64,000 nt of DNA from Lewinellaceae bacterium (GTDB lineage Bacteria > Bacteroidota > Bacteroidia > Chitinophagales > Saprospiraceae). This document shows, piece by piece, positions 26,447-35,966 of this stretch. Under the pieces are notes generated by a model. That model had not been told where the DNA came from, did not search any database, and was given only the letters and a program-made list of their open reading frames with translations. Both the position numbers and the translations under genes were made by a program. Location of the stretch: assembly GCA_020636155.1 (NCBI GenBank), contig JACJYM010000010.1:50679-114678 (forward strand), given 5' to 3'. Position 1 is the first letter of the stretch. Every line of letters begins with the position of its first letter.

Positions 26447-27706
26447 TTGGCATTTAAACTAGTTTTAACGATTCCTCTTTTACTTTTTATTTCATGCGAT
26501 TTCATTTATTCTCAATCAGAATTAGAGGGAATCAAATTAGAGGGAAAAGTAGAAAATAAATTTTCGAAAGAAGCACTTTCATTCGCATATATTTACAATA
26601 ATCGTTCAGGAGTAGGAACTGCAAGCAATTCTGAGGGATATTTTAATTTACCTAAAAATTTATTAGGAGACACAATTATCGTCTCCTATTTAGGATATGA
26701 CGATGCGATAATTATAGCAAGTAGAAATTCGAAATTAACCGTTCAGCTAACCCCTATTTCCACAGAGTTAAATGAAATTGTTGTTGAAGCAAAAAGTAAT
26801 TATTTGTATGATATTATTTCCAGACTTAATAAAAAAATTAATTCATCTTCAAGGGATTCCAAAACTTATTATCTTCTTGAATCTCAAATTTCTGAAACAC
26901 CGATAGAGATAATAGAGGCTTATTACAATGGTCATTATAATAATTATGGCCTTACTGAGCTAAATCTTAAAAAAGGAAGAATTGGTGTTAAATCTAAGAA
27001 TAACCACTATTTTGTCTCTACCGAATCCTCTCAGGTTTTTATCATGCATGATATATTCTCTAAAAATGTGCTTTTTCCAGATAACCCATTATGCCTTAAT
27101 AAAAAGGAGCTTAAAAATCAGTACAAACTTCAATTAGAATATAATTATAAAAAAGATGGATCGGAAGTTTATGTTATTTCATTTGAACCAAAAACGAGTA
27201 CTTCTACATTATTCCGAGGAGTGATGCACGTTGACATAAGTAGTTATAAAGTCTTAAAAATTAAACTAAATGTAAAAAACACACAAAATCACCCTTTTGT
27301 CACTATTAAGAAGCACAACAATACAATTTTATATGTGGATATGGATATAGAGAAAACTTTTAAAATTATTGATAATGAATTATTCATTGATGATATAAAC
27401 TTTGATTATAAAATAATTTTTCAAGGGAAGAATAATAATCTTGAAAACGTTTCTACAACGGCTTATATTAAGGCCTATGATTATAATCGAAGATTTGTCT
27501 TGCCTTATTTTGAATATTCAACTCAATATTATGGATATGCAGACTATCGAGACATAAATGCAACACCTTATGATTCTTGTTTTTGGGATGAAATATCTGA
27601 GTTTAGAAGGTATGATCAAACGGAAAAAATAGACAGTTTTATGAATTCTAGCTACCACTTCAACGAAAAAATCAATCAAGTCAATAACAATATCATAACT
27701 AGGTAG
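26447..27706 (+). CDS. carboxypeptidase-regulatory-like domain protein, N-terminal part of a frameshifted gene
   Basis: This part encodes 419 residues with a TTG start, a signal peptide (about 1-22, containing FISCDF, so possibly a lipoprotein) and a CarboxypepD_reg-like beta-sandwich at about 28-105 (GVGTASNSEGYFNLPKN). A longer beta-rich region follows, typical of Bacteroidota surface proteins with this head domain. The frame stops at a TAG, but another frame continues directly with protein-like sequence for 167 codons (27699-28202), so the gene appears broken. The base composition is more AT-rich than the neighbouring core genes. Confidence 0.6.
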   Translation: MAFKLVLTIPLLLFISCDFIYSQSELEGIKLEGKVENKFSKEALSFAYIYNNRSGVGTASNSEGYFNLPKNLLGDTIIVSYLGYDDAIIIASRNSKLTVQLTPISTELNEIVVEAKSNYLYDIISRLNKKINSSSRDSKTYYLLESQISETPIEIIEAYYNGHYNNYGLTELNLKKGRIGVKSKNNHYFVSTESSQVFIMHDIFSKNVLFPDNPLCLNKKELKNQYKLQLEYNYKKDGSEVYVISFEPKTSTSTLFRGVMHVDISSYKVLKIKLNVKNTQNHPFVTIKKHNNTILYVDMDIEKTFKIIDNELFIDDINFDYKIIFQGKNNNLENVSTTAYIKAYDYNRRFVLPYFEYSTQYYGYADYRDINATPYDSCFWDEISEFRRYDQTEKIDSFMNSSYHFNEKINQVNNNIITR

Positions 27707-28202
27707 CCTTGAGTATCCTTATATTCTGTGGGATGAAAAAAGAATTTCAATATCGGAATCGGATTTATTAGAAATAGAAAAATCAAAAAGGATAAATCCT
27801 TTTGAAATAGATCGTTTAAACTTAAATATCAAATTATATTTTGATACACATTATTTTAATGATTCTCTGCATTTTGAGGTTTATGCAATAATTGACCCTG
27901 TAGATAGTTACTATTTATTCCATATTTCAGATTCAGATTTGGCTTTAATAAATATGTATTTTGATTTAATGCAAATACAAAAATTACAACTTTCGGAACA
28001 ACTCATTAAACTTAAAAATCCTGATATGAAAACAATGCAAACACTTTATGAAAATCACATCCAAGAGTTTAAAATTAAAAGTCAAAGTTTAATAAAGGAA
28101 ACTTCAAGAGGAAGGAATGTTGTGGCTATGAAAAAATGGAATAGTCATATTAATGATTATTTAGGAATTGATAATCTACGCATATTTAACCTTGAAAATT
28201 AA
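27699..28202 (+). pseudogene. continuation of the frameshifted carboxypeptidase-regulatory-like gene
   Basis: The frame is open from 27699 to the stop at 28200-28202, with no suitable start codon at its beginning. The translation looks like real protein (SLEYPYILWDEKR, FEIDRLNLNIKLYFD, KMQ-type helices at the end). It picks up where the upstream frame stops. The simplest reading is a single-base frameshift between about 27690 and 27706. A sequencing error or programmed frameshift is possible but no slippery heptamer is evident. Confidence 0.55.
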
Positions 28203-28250
28203 AACTGCCATTTCCAGTCCGTAAGTCACCTTGCTCAATTTACTATTTTC

Positions 28251-28379
28251 GTTTCTGATGGCATTGGCAATCACTGGACACAACTCATGGATAATAACTG
28301 CGAATCAGGAAGAATCACAATAAAATTATTTTATCAAGATGGTGAGTTTTATGGTGTCAAAGTCGCTACAGGATACTAA
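28251..28379 (+). pseudogene. remnant of the 3' end of a BNR-repeat gene
   Basis: The last 42 codons and stop of the gene at 25276-26322 recur here in frame without gaps; 108 of 126 coding bases match by my count. No start codon or upstream part of that gene is present; homology fades near 28244. It is a partial duplication with the intervening disrupted gene between the two copies, indicating a past rearrangement. Confidence 0.75.
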
Positions 28380-28421
28380 GAACTTATGTTTTAAAAAATA
28401 TTGCTACAATCCATACCATCA

Positions 28422-29135
28422 TTACTTGCCTACCAAGGTTCCAATATGTTCGCCTAAGACAATTTTTTTAAGATTGCCCGGTGTATTGATGTCAAATACG
28501 ATGATGGGCATATTGTTTTCCTTACACATCGTAAAAGCGGTCATATCCATGACATTCAGGCCTTGAGAAATGACCTTTGAGAAACTTATGCTATCGTATT
28601 TCTCGGCATTTGGATCCTTTTCAGGATCAGAAGAATAGACACCATCTACACGTGTACCTTTTAACAATACATCTGCACTGATTTCGTTTGCTCTGAGGGC
28701 GGCGGCGGAATCGGTCGTAAAATAGGGGCTTCCCGTCCCTGCACTGAATATGACGATCCTCCTTTTTTCGAGATGTCTATTTGCTCTTCGTCTTATGTAT
28801 GGCTCGGCTATCTGTCTCATGTCAATGGCAGATATTAATCTCGTATACAGACCGATGCCTTCCATCGCACTTTGTAAGGCCATACCATTGATACAGGTAG
28901 CTAGCATACCCATATAGTCACCTTGAACCCGTTCTATACCTGATGATTCCGCACTGAGGCCTCTATAGATATTGCCTCCTCCTATGACTATGGCGATTTC
29001 AGCTCCTAAATCTGCAACGGATTTGATTTCATGGGCATAATGCATTAATCTCTCCGAAGTGATTCCAAATTTTTGGTCACCCATGAGAGATTCGCCGCTA
29101 AGTTTGATGAGTACTCTTTTATATTTAATATCCAT
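28422..29135 (-). CDS. pyrH: UMP kinase
   Basis: PyrH phosphorylates UMP to UDP for pyrimidine nucleotide synthesis. The 237-residue protein shows KLSGESLMG at about 11-19, the [10 protein letters not shown] motif at about 50-59, and [17 protein letters not shown] near residue 133, all diagnostic of the bacterial amino-acid-kinase-type UMP kinase. It follows tsf in the same direction but a strong terminator separates the two, so it probably has its own promoter or depends on read-through. Confidence 0.96.
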   Translation of the reverse strand: MDIKYKRVLIKLSGESLMGDQKFGITSERLMHYAHEIKSVADLGAEIAIVIGGGNIYRGLSAESSGIERVQGDYMGMLATCINGMALQSAMEGIGLYTRLISAIDMRQIAEPYIRRRANRHLEKRRIVIFSAGTGSPYFTTDSAAALRANEISADVLLKGTRVDGVYSSDPEKDPNAEKYDSISFSKVISQGLNVMDMTAFTMCKENNMPIIVFDINTPGNLKKIVLGEHIGTLVGK

Positions 29136-29164
29136 AGTGCATCTTATTTAAAAGTAAAAGGCAT

Positions 29165-29195
29165 AAAAAAAGCGACACTTTTGATGTCGCTTTTT
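29165..29195 (-). terminator. Rho-independent terminator after tsf
   Basis: The stem AAAAAGCGACA/TGTCGCTTTTT with a seven-base loop is flanked by A-runs and T-runs, so it can act on either strand. It sits 11 bases past the tsf stop and closes the rplM-rpsI-rpsB-tsf message. Confidence 0.85.
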
Positions 29196-29205
29196 AATCT
29201 ATTTT

Positions 29206-30051
29206 TTATCCGAGTTTAACGTGTCTAAATCCGGTTACTGTCAAGTCTTTATTTAGAGACTTTAAGTATTCTTCTACTGACATTTTGCTATCTTTTACAT
29301 AAGCTTGAGCCAATAGGGTGTTTTCTTTAAAAAACTTATTCAATTTACCCATGGCTATCTTCTCAAGCATTGCTTCAGGCTTACCTTCTTGGCGAGCAAT
29401 ATCCATTCCTATCTCTATCTCCTTTTCTACGATAGACTTGTCAACACCATCCTGATTAACAGCTACAGGATTCATTGCAGCTACTTGCATTGCCACATTC
29501 TTACCAGCCTCTTCATATTCAGAACCTTCAAGATTGAGACCTACGATGACCCCACTTCTGTATCCCATGTGAATATATGGAAGCACTTGTCCTTCTCCAG
29601 CTTTGGTAACTATTTTTTCATAGTCAGCCAATTCTAGTTTTTCGCCGATTACTCCAGTTTGTTCTTCAATCTTCTCAGCAATTGTGATGTTTCCATCATA
29701 TTTAGTTGCCAACAACTCATCTAGAGTATCAGGAAGGTTTTTAAGAGCCACGTCAGCGATATGCTCAGCCATAGCAATAAAGCTATCTGTCTTAGCCACG
29801 AAATCTGTTTCACAGCTCAATCTTACTACCACACCATTGTTCTTATTGTGTGAAGTTTTTGCAATCACTACCCCTTCTTTTGCTTCTCTGTCTGCTCTTT
29901 TTGCAGAAAGTTTTTGACCTTGTTTTCTTAGTAATTCGATGGCTTTTTCAAAATCACCTCCTGATTCTTCTAAGGCTTTTTTACAATCCATCATTCCAGC
30001 GCCTGTCTGCTCTCTAAGTTCTTTTACGTCTTTAGCAGAAATATTGCTCAT
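29206..30051 (-). CDS. tsf: elongation factor Ts
   Basis: EF-Ts is the nucleotide exchange factor for EF-Tu. The 281-residue protein has the N-terminal UBA-like module VKELREQTGAGMMDCKKAL and the VVRLSCETDFVAK motif, followed by the dimerisation core (KNVAMQVAAMNP). It lies 78 bases after rpsB and ends at a strong terminator, so it is the last gene of the ribosomal operon. Confidence 0.97.
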   Translation of the reverse strand: MSNISAKDVKELREQTGAGMMDCKKALEESGGDFEKAIELLRKQGQKLSAKRADREAKEGVVIAKTSHNKNNGVVVRLSCETDFVAKTDSFIAMAEHIADVALKNLPDTLDELLATKYDGNITIAEKIEEQTGVIGEKLELADYEKIVTKAGEGQVLPYIHMGYRSGVIVGLNLEGSEYEEAGKNVAMQVAAMNPVAVNQDGVDKSIVEKEIEIGMDIARQEGKPEAMLEKIAMGKLNKFFKENTLLAQAYVKDSKMSVEEYLKSLNKDLTVTGFRHVKLG

Positions 30052-30129
30052 TTACTTTTGTTTTTAAAATTTAAAAAAATGATTATTAAAATTGGGCAAA
30101 TTTAGACCCCAATCTTCGAAGTCTGTTAA

Positions 30130-30846
30130 TTATTCTGCAGTCGCAGTTTCTTTAACTTTTCTTCTTTCTTCCAATCCCTCTCTAATTGCACTGACTAGGT
30201 AATCCACTACGAGTTTGATTGATTTTGAAGCATCATCATTCGCAGGAATAGCAAAATCAACTTTATTAGGATCTGAATTGGTATCAACCATTCCAAATGT
30301 TTTTAATCCTAGTTTTTTTGCTTCTGAAAGTGCAATGTGTTCGTGACTGATGTCCACCATAAACATAGCTGAAGGCAATCTGTTCAAATTCGCGATACCA
30401 CCAAGCACTTTTTCTAATTTATTTCTCTCTCTCTCAAGTGTCAATCTCTCTTTCTTAGTAATGCTAGAAGCGCTGGTATCAGCCAATAATTTGTCGATGC
30501 TATTCATCTTTTTTACCGACCTTCTGATTGTTGCAAAGTTAGTCATCATACCTCCTAACCATCTTTCAGTTACATAAGGCATTTCTACACTTCTCGCTGC
30601 TTGCGCAACGATTTCTTTTGCTTGTTTTTTAGTCGCAACGAATAATATTTTTCTACCTGATTTTGCCATTTGTTTCATGGCATAAGCGGCACGTTCGAGT
30701 GACTCAGAGGTTCGATTAAGATCTATGATATGAATTCCTTGTTTTTCCATAAAGATGTATGGACGCATTTTTGGATTCCACTTTCTTTTCATGTGGCCAA
30801 AATGTACACCTGCATCCAACAATTCATTATATGACGGCTTATTCAT
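30130..30846 (-). CDS. rpsB: 30S ribosomal protein S2
   Basis: The 238-residue S2 protein shows LDAGVHFGHMKRKWNPKM near the start, the TKKQAKEIV segment and RWLGGMMTNF, plus the C-terminal GMVDTNSDPNKVDFAIPAND. All are invariant in the family. It follows rpsI with a 46-base gap and precedes tsf, the conserved gene pair. Confidence 0.98.
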   Translation of the reverse strand: MNKPSYNELLDAGVHFGHMKRKWNPKMRPYIFMEKQGIHIIDLNRTSESLERAAYAMKQMAKSGRKILFVATKKQAKEIVAQAARSVEMPYVTERWLGGMMTNFATIRRSVKKMNSIDKLLADTSASSITKKERLTLERERNKLEKVLGGIANLNRLPSAMFMVDISHEHIALSEAKKLGLKTFGMVDTNSDPNKVDFAIPANDDASKSIKLVVDYLVSAIREGLEERRKVKETATAE

Positions 30847-30892
30847 CCTTTAATTTTTTCTAATTTTAAATAATAAATTCAATAAAAACATC

Positions 30893-31279
30893 CTAACGTT
30901 TAGAGAACTGGAAGCTCTTTCTTGCCTTTGGCTTACCGTATTTTTTACGTTCAACCTCTCTTGCGTCTCTAGTTAGATATTTTTTGGCTTTAAGTGCAGA
31001 TTTTGACTCTTCGTTAGCCTCTACTAATGCTCTCGAAATGGCCATTCTTATGGCTTCTGCCTGACCTTTAAAACCACCTCCATCAACATTAACATTGACA
31101 TCGTATTGGTTCAATGCATCTACGGTTTTCAATGGAGCTAACACTAAATTTCTAATGTTTTCCATTGTAAAATACTCCGCCAATTCTTTGTTGTTGATTT
31201 TTATCTCACCGCCACCTTGTTTCAAGTAAACTCTGGCTACTGAAGATTTTCTTCTTCCTATCGTATTAATTACCTCCAT
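30893..31279 (-). CDS. rpsI: 30S ribosomal protein S9
   Basis: This 128-residue protein begins NTIGRRKSSVARVYL and ends in the basic KYGKPKARKSFQFSKR tail that reaches the P-site tRNA. GGGFKGQAEAIRMAISRAL lies in the middle. It starts 4 bases after rplM, the universal L13-S9 pair. Confidence 0.98.
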   Translation of the reverse strand: MEVINTIGRRKSSVARVYLKQGGGEIKINNKELAEYFTMENIRNLVLAPLKTVDALNQYDVNVNVDGGGFKGQAEAIRMAISRALVEANEESKSALKAKKYLTRDAREVERKKYGKPKARKSFQFSKR

Positions 31280-31283
31280 TGAA

Positions 31284-31727
31284 TTAGAATTTTAATGTTT
31301 CTGGTTTTTGAGCCACATGTGGATGCTCATTGCCTTCATAAATAAAAAGTTTCTTAATCACTGCTCTCCCTAATTTATTTTTAGGAAGCATTCCTCTTAC
31401 CGCATTTTCAACTATTTTGATAGGTCTTTTTTCCAACAAATCTCTAGCCACAATTCTTCTTTGACCTCCTGGGTAGCCGGTGTGGTGAATGTATTCTTTT
31501 TGATCCAACTTATTACCTGTAAATCTAACTTTCTCGGCATTGATTACGATAATGTAATCCCCGGTGTCAGCATGCGGGGTAAAAGTAGGTTTGTGCTTGC
31601 CTCTCAATACAGAAGCAATTCCCGTAGCCATTCTTCCGACTACTTCTCCCTCAGCATCAATCACATACCATTTTCTCTCAACAGTATTGGCATTGGCTGA
31701 AATAGTTTTATAACTTGGTGCATTCAT
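31284..31727 (-). CDS. rplM: 50S ribosomal protein L13
   Basis: The 147-residue L13 protein shows WYVIDAEGEVVGRMAT, GDYIIVINAEKV and the PKNKLGRAVIKKLFIY end segment. It is the first gene of the reverse rplM-rpsI-rpsB-tsf operon and has a good promoter upstream. Confidence 0.98.
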   Translation of the reverse strand: MNAPSYKTISANANTVERKWYVIDAEGEVVGRMATGIASVLRGKHKPTFTPHADTGDYIIVINAEKVRFTGNKLDQKEYIHHTGYPGGQRRIVARDLLEKRPIKIVENAVRGMLPKNKLGRAVIKKLFIYEGNEHPHVAQKPETLKF

Positions 31728-31778
31728 CCTAAAATGGATTTTTTAATAATTTAATATATCTTTTTTCTTAAGTGGGTG

Positions 31779-31804
31779 CAAATGTATGACTATTATCCTT
31801 ACCA
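31779..31804 (-). promoter_or_regulatory. promoter of the rplM operon
   Basis: On the minus strand TACATTTG (plus positions 31779-31786) fully matches TAnnTTTG. A TTG after a T-run lies about 16 bases upstream as the -33 element. The implied leader is about 48 bases. The rest of the 313-base gap between rplM and the SIMPL gene holds only a weak terminator hairpin near 32006. Confidence 0.6.
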
Positions 31805-32005
31805 AAAAACATTTTCAGATAAATTTTTTCAAATAAATTTTTATAAGTGGTTGAAAAACAGTCAAAATATCGCATCAATTCTTTACTAGCACTGTTCTGA
31901 CGCTGGGTTTATACAGCTATAAGAATGACAATTGTTAATACATAATCATTTAACAACTAATGTACAAAATGGATTAATTGAGATGTAACTCTAATAAGAA
32001 TTAAA

Positions 32006-32037
32006 TTGGATAATTCTATGCTATTGAAATAATCCAA
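32006..32037 (-). terminator. possible weak terminator after the SIMPL gene
   Basis: TTGGAT (32006-32011) pairs with ATCCAA (32032-32037), with further partial pairing inside. On the minus strand it is followed by TTTAATTC just after the SIMPL stop codon. The T-tract is poor, so this is tentative. Confidence 0.3.
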
Positions 32038-32040
32038 GTG

Positions 32041-32745
32041 TTACTGAATTTCAAATTTCGCTTTCACTTCATACCTGAGTTTTATTGAACTTAAGTTTTC
32101 CATTTCTTCATTCGTTGTATTCGAACTGATTGATATATTGCTTAGAATAGATTGATTCCCTCTCCAGAAAATATTTTGATTTTCAGGCATTTCTTCAATC
32201 GAAATAACATTCCCTATTCTCTCATCTATACTTTCTAAAAGGTATTCAGCCTTTTCTTTAGCCGCCCTCAGTGCTGTTATTTTTACTTCTTTTCTAAGCT
32301 TCTGTAGCTCCTTATTGGTACTGTTTGTCACAGAAAGTGAGTTCACTCCATCAATATCTAAATCCTGAACAAGTGATAGAAAATCCGTAGAGTTATTCAA
32401 TATAATTTTATACGTTTTTTGCTTATAAATATCATTTCTATAGACCCACCAATAGTACCAATAAAAGCTGCTGTTATCAAAAACTAAATCATCTCGGCTA
32501 AGTCCATTTTTATTCAAAATATCAAAAAATTTCGTCTCAATAGATTTTAAATTTACTTTGTCTTTGATTTTGTCAGATTTATTATATTCTTTTAAAACTA
32601 TTTGGAGTTCGATTTCATCGGGTGGGACAGACACCTCGTCACTACCAGTTACCACAATGTATTTACTGAAATCATTCACTAATTCTTGCCCCATTGCAAA
32701 ATTGGCGAACGCAAGAAATACGAGTACCAAAGTTATGTTTTTCAT
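32041..32745 (-). CDS. SIMPL domain-containing (DUF541) secreted protein
   Basis: This 234-residue protein has a signal peptide (about 1-19, ending FAMGQ). The SIMPL/DUF541 pattern follows: VTGSDEVSVPPDEIELQIVL at the start of the domain, a middle DGVNSLSVTNSTNKELQKL segment and AALRAAKEKAEYL, the conserved helix of the family. Members include oxidative-stress defence protein YggE and periplasmic BP26-type rings. The role here is unknown. It stands alone. Confidence 0.85.
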   Translation of the reverse strand: MKNITLVLVFLAFANFAMGQELVNDFSKYIVVTGSDEVSVPPDEIELQIVLKEYNKSDKIKDKVNLKSIETKFFDILNKNGLSRDDLVFDNSSFYWYYWWVYRNDIYKQKTYKIILNNSTDFLSLVQDLDIDGVNSLSVTNSTNKELQKLRKEVKITALRAAKEKAEYLLESIDERIGNVISIEEMPENQNIFWRGNQSILSNISISSNTTNEEMENLSSIKLRYEVKAKFEIQ

Positions 32746-32960
32746 GATTTTCTATTTTTTTGACTAGTTAACTTACGGTATCGAAACGTAAAAACGTTCA
32801 ATTCTCTTGTATTACAATGATAAAAAGTGATTCTTAATTGTATAATTGATGAATTAGCAATCAAAAAAATTTACTCATCTAAATTTCTAGTAATTTTTGG
32901 CAACAGGTATTAATTACCATGAGGGTTGCATTCTATTAAGGTATAGTACTCCTTATTATT

Positions 32961-33269
32961 CTAGTTTAAACAAACAACAGGTAGCTCGTGTGTAGATTCC
33001 ACTTGTGCTATTTCGGTATAGTTATATGTACTGAATTTAATGATATCTAGGTTGTCCAAAAGAAAGAGTAAATCTTGCCTACATTCACAGTTTAGAGCGA
33101 GCCAATGTCTAGAATAATCCTTTGAGCTACTGAGAAAATATATCTGACCAGATTCGCAGTATTTTTCTATTTGATTTTTAAATTGTTCATCCAATACAGG
33201 CCATATTTGTTCAACCTCAGCATTGAGGCGAATCTCAACCATGAAATGACAATTTTTTCTTTTGCTCAT
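32961..33269 (-). CDS. hypothetical protein, possible ferredoxin-like fold
   Basis: This 102-residue protein has no signal peptide. Its strand-helix pattern and a GQIYFLSSSKDYSRHWLALNCE segment recall small dimeric alpha/beta-barrel proteins of the muconolactone-isomerase or YCII type, but the match is weak and I do not assign a function. It lies directly after the lipoprotein gene at 33270-33800, whose stop abuts its start, so they are probably cotranscribed. Confidence 0.55.
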   Translation of the reverse strand: MSKRKNCHFMVEIRLNAEVEQIWPVLDEQFKNQIEKYCESGQIYFLSSSKDYSRHWLALNCECRQDLLFLLDNLDIIKFSTYNYTEIAQVESTHELPVVCLN

Positions 33270-33800
33270 TTATTCTAATGAATAACTGAACTTTAGACGA
33301 CTATTAAATGTAAAAGGCACAGATTCTTTCAAATTAATTACAACTTCTAGGTCAATAATATCCTCTTTTAGTATAAAATTTGCATTATTTAGAGTTGCAA
33401 AAAGACTAAATTCATTTCCAACATTGTAGCCAATATTATCCAAATAATACATCATGACAAATTGTTCCGGATTTTGAATAGATCGGGCATAAACCTTAAT
33501 ATCCCTCAAAAAACCAAAATCTATATCAGAAAAACTGCCACTGATCGAAGACTTGTAGGGCTTGGCTATGACGCTTTCTGCGGCCGTCGTTATACTCCCA
33601 ATGTTTTGTTCATAATAAACTGGAACATTTCTAATAAAATAATGATGTGTTAGCCCAACAATATTACTTGCTTCTATAGCAAATACGGCTTCTGAGTTGA
33701 CTACAACCGGAGGTACCTCTTCTTTCCCACACGAGAATAAACTGATTAATATCAGTAAAAATAATGGTTTGTACACTAACGATAATTCTAATTTTTGCAC
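33270..33800 (-). CDS. hypothetical lipoprotein
   Basis: This 176-residue protein has a signal ending in LFSC (lipobox Cys24) followed by GKEEVPPVVV. The mature part is beta-rich and I recognise no family. It is the first gene of a two-gene reverse unit with the hypothetical protein at 32961-33269. Confidence 0.6.
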   Translation of the reverse strand: MQKLELSLVYKPLFLLILISLFSCGKEEVPPVVVNSEAVFAIEASNIVGLTHHYFIRNVPVYYEQNIGSITTAAESVIAKPYKSSISGSFSDIDFGFLRDIKVYARSIQNPEQFVMMYYLDNIGYNVGNEFSLFATLNNANFILKEDIIDLEVVINLKESVPFTFNSRLKFSYSLE

Positions 33801-33907
33801 AATTGGTCTGATTTTAGCTTTGAAATTTAACGAAAGTTATAAAATTTTAGTTTTTTGTAGCACAAAAAATAATCAGTCTTCATTTATTTTGAAATAAAAT
33901 ATAAGTT

Positions 33908-35827
33908 ATGGGAGAACAAAGGGTTTCGTTGGTAAGCGATAAAAAACAAATGCAAAAATTTCTGAAAGCACTTTTGGATGATGTGAAGGCCATGGAATAT
34001 ATGTTAGAAAATGGCTGGTTTGAGGATAATGTCTCTCGCATCGGTGCAGAACAAGAAATGGTGCTGGTGGATAAAAACACATTCAAGCCTGCGACCAATG
34101 CTATGGAAGCTCTCGATCTTATGAAAGACAAAGAATGGGTAGAAACAGAGCTGGCTAAATTTAATCTCGAAATCAATCTCACACCTCGAAAATTCGAAGG
34201 AAGCTGCTTTTCTGAACTAGAAAAAGAGACCAAAGAAAAACTGACATCAATACAAAAAGTATTGGATACTCTCGATACACAGTTGGTATTGACGGGGATA
34301 TTACCGACCATACATAGACATCATGTAGAGATGGAAAATCTCACACCTAAAAAACGATATTTTGCCCTGATGGAAGCCATACGTGACCAGCTGTTAGGGC
34401 CTAATTTTGAACTGAATATTGTCGGCATCGACGAACTCATTATGAAACACACGTCTCCACTCGTAGAAGCTGTAAATACGAGTTTTCAGGTACATCTTCA
34501 GGTGAGTCCCACGGATTTTGTACAGAAATATAATATCTCTCAAGTGTTGGCAGCACCGATCATGGCGGTTGCTGCTAATTCGCCGATAGTTTTTGGAAAA
34601 AGATTGTGGCACGAAAGTCGAATCGCCATGTTTCAGCAGAGTATTGACACCCGATCTTCCCACGACCACATGAGAGAACGCAGCGCTAGAGTAAGTTTTG
34701 GAAAAGACTGGATTCATGACTCTATACTGGATATTTATCGCGAAGATATATCGAGATTTAGAGTGCTATTGAGCTCTGATGTAGAGGAGGATTCATTGGC
34801 ACTTTTGAAAAAAGGCCAAGTGCCAAAACTGAGAGCATTACAAGTACACAATAGCACTGTTTACAGATGGAATCGACCTTGCTACGGAATCAGCGATAAT
34901 GGGAGGCCTCACCTAAGAATAGAAAATCGGGTACTTCCATCAGGTCCTACCGTCATGGATGAAATAGCCAATGCCGTATTTTGGTTAGGAGCTATGGAAG
35001 GTTTGGCAATGGAAGTAAAAGACGTAAGAGACCGAATGTCATTTGAAGATGCAAAAGACAATTTCGTCAAAGCGGCAAAATTTGGTATCGACTCAAAATT
35101 TACTTGGTTTGATGATGAAAAAATATCGGCAGTTGATCTCATCCTCGAAAAGCTCATCCCAATCAGTAGAAAGGGACTCTTGTCAAAAGGTATCAACCAA
35201 AAGGATATAGACAGATTTTTGGGTATTATAAAAGGCAGGGCAGAAAGTCACATGAATGGAGCAAGGTGGTTATTAAGGTCTTACACCGATCTAATCAAGA
35301 AAACAAACAAAGATGCTGCTCTTACACTATTGACCTCTCAGATAGCAAAATATCAAAAAAGTGGCATCCCAGTTCACGAATGGGAGACACCTTCACTTAG
35401 TGATCTACTTCAATACAATCCTGATCACCTCATGGTCTCTGAATTTATGAATACCGATCTCATCACGGTACAGAAGGACGACATCGTAGAGTTGGTGGCA
35501 GAGCTAATGGACTGGCAAAAAATAAGATATTGCCCCGTGGAAGACAATAAAGGAAATTTAATAGGATTGGTCACTTCGAGGCATATTTTGAGGCATTTGT
35601 TGAAGTATAAAGGAAGTAAGAAAACCTTTGTAGTAGAAGACATTATGATAGAAAAACTCATCACTGTTAATGAAAAAACCAATATCGTAGAAGCATTAAA
35701 TTTGATGAATGATCATAAAATAGGTTGCTTGCCAGTTGTAAGTGGTGATGCTCTCATTGGTATTATCACAGAATCCGATTTTATTGCAATTACCTCGAGA
35801 TTATTGGATAGATTAAAAACGAGTTAA
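33908..35827 (+). CDS. glutamate-cysteine ligase family (GCS2) protein fused to a CBS pair
   Basis: The 639-residue protein has an amino-terminal GCS2-type carboxylate-amine ligase domain at about 35-450. Its motifs are IGAEQEMVLVD, FNLEINLTPRKFEG, SFQVHLQVSP and HLRIENRVLPSGPT, where the acidic residues would bind metal-ATP. Two CBS motifs at about 510-635 follow (MVSEFMNTDLITVQKDD, VEDIMIEKLITVNEKT, IGIITESDFI). CBS pairs sense adenine nucleotides, so ligase activity may be energy-gated. No substrate is known to me; the family occurs widely in Bacteroidota. The gene stands alone. Confidence 0.8.
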   Translation: MGEQRVSLVSDKKQMQKFLKALLDDVKAMEYMLENGWFEDNVSRIGAEQEMVLVDKNTFKPATNAMEALDLMKDKEWVETELAKFNLEINLTPRKFEGSCFSELEKETKEKLTSIQKVLDTLDTQLVLTGILPTIHRHHVEMENLTPKKRYFALMEAIRDQLLGPNFELNIVGIDELIMKHTSPLVEAVNTSFQVHLQVSPTDFVQKYNISQVLAAPIMAVAANSPIVFGKRLWHESRIAMFQQSIDTRSSHDHMRERSARVSFGKDWIHDSILDIYREDISRFRVLLSSDVEEDSLALLKKGQVPKLRALQVHNSTVYRWNRPCYGISDNGRPHLRIENRVLPSGPTVMDEIANAVFWLGAMEGLAMEVKDVRDRMSFEDAKDNFVKAAKFGIDSKFTWFDDEKISAVDLILEKLIPISRKGLLSKGINQKDIDRFLGIIKGRAESHMNGARWLLRSYTDLIKKTNKDAALTLLTSQIAKYQKSGIPVHEWETPSLSDLLQYNPDHLMVSEFMNTDLITVQKDDIVELVAELMDWQKIRYCPVEDNKGNLIGLVTSRHILRHLLKYKGSKKTFVVEDIMIEKLITVNEKTNIVEALNLMNDHKIGCLPVVSGDALIGIITESDFIAITSRLLDRLKTS

Positions 35828-35966
35828 AAAAATGAAATGTCGTGTAAATTGATTAATACCTCTTAATTTTTTAAAAAAACATTCCTTAACCTATGGAGAT
35901 TCTATAAAAATTAATACTTTCAGGCATTCAAAATATTTATAGTATTAAGGAAATGTAGTTCCTTGA

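Noticed and set aside
26323..28250. Insertion sequence between the two BNR copies
   Set aside because: No transposase frame, no terminal inverted repeats and no target-site duplication other than the coding fragment itself.
35947..35964. Inverted repeat AAGGAA/TTCCTT upstream of the metalloprotease gene
   Set aside because: It is only six bases per arm in AT-rich sequence; kept as a comment in the promoter entry but not as a finding.
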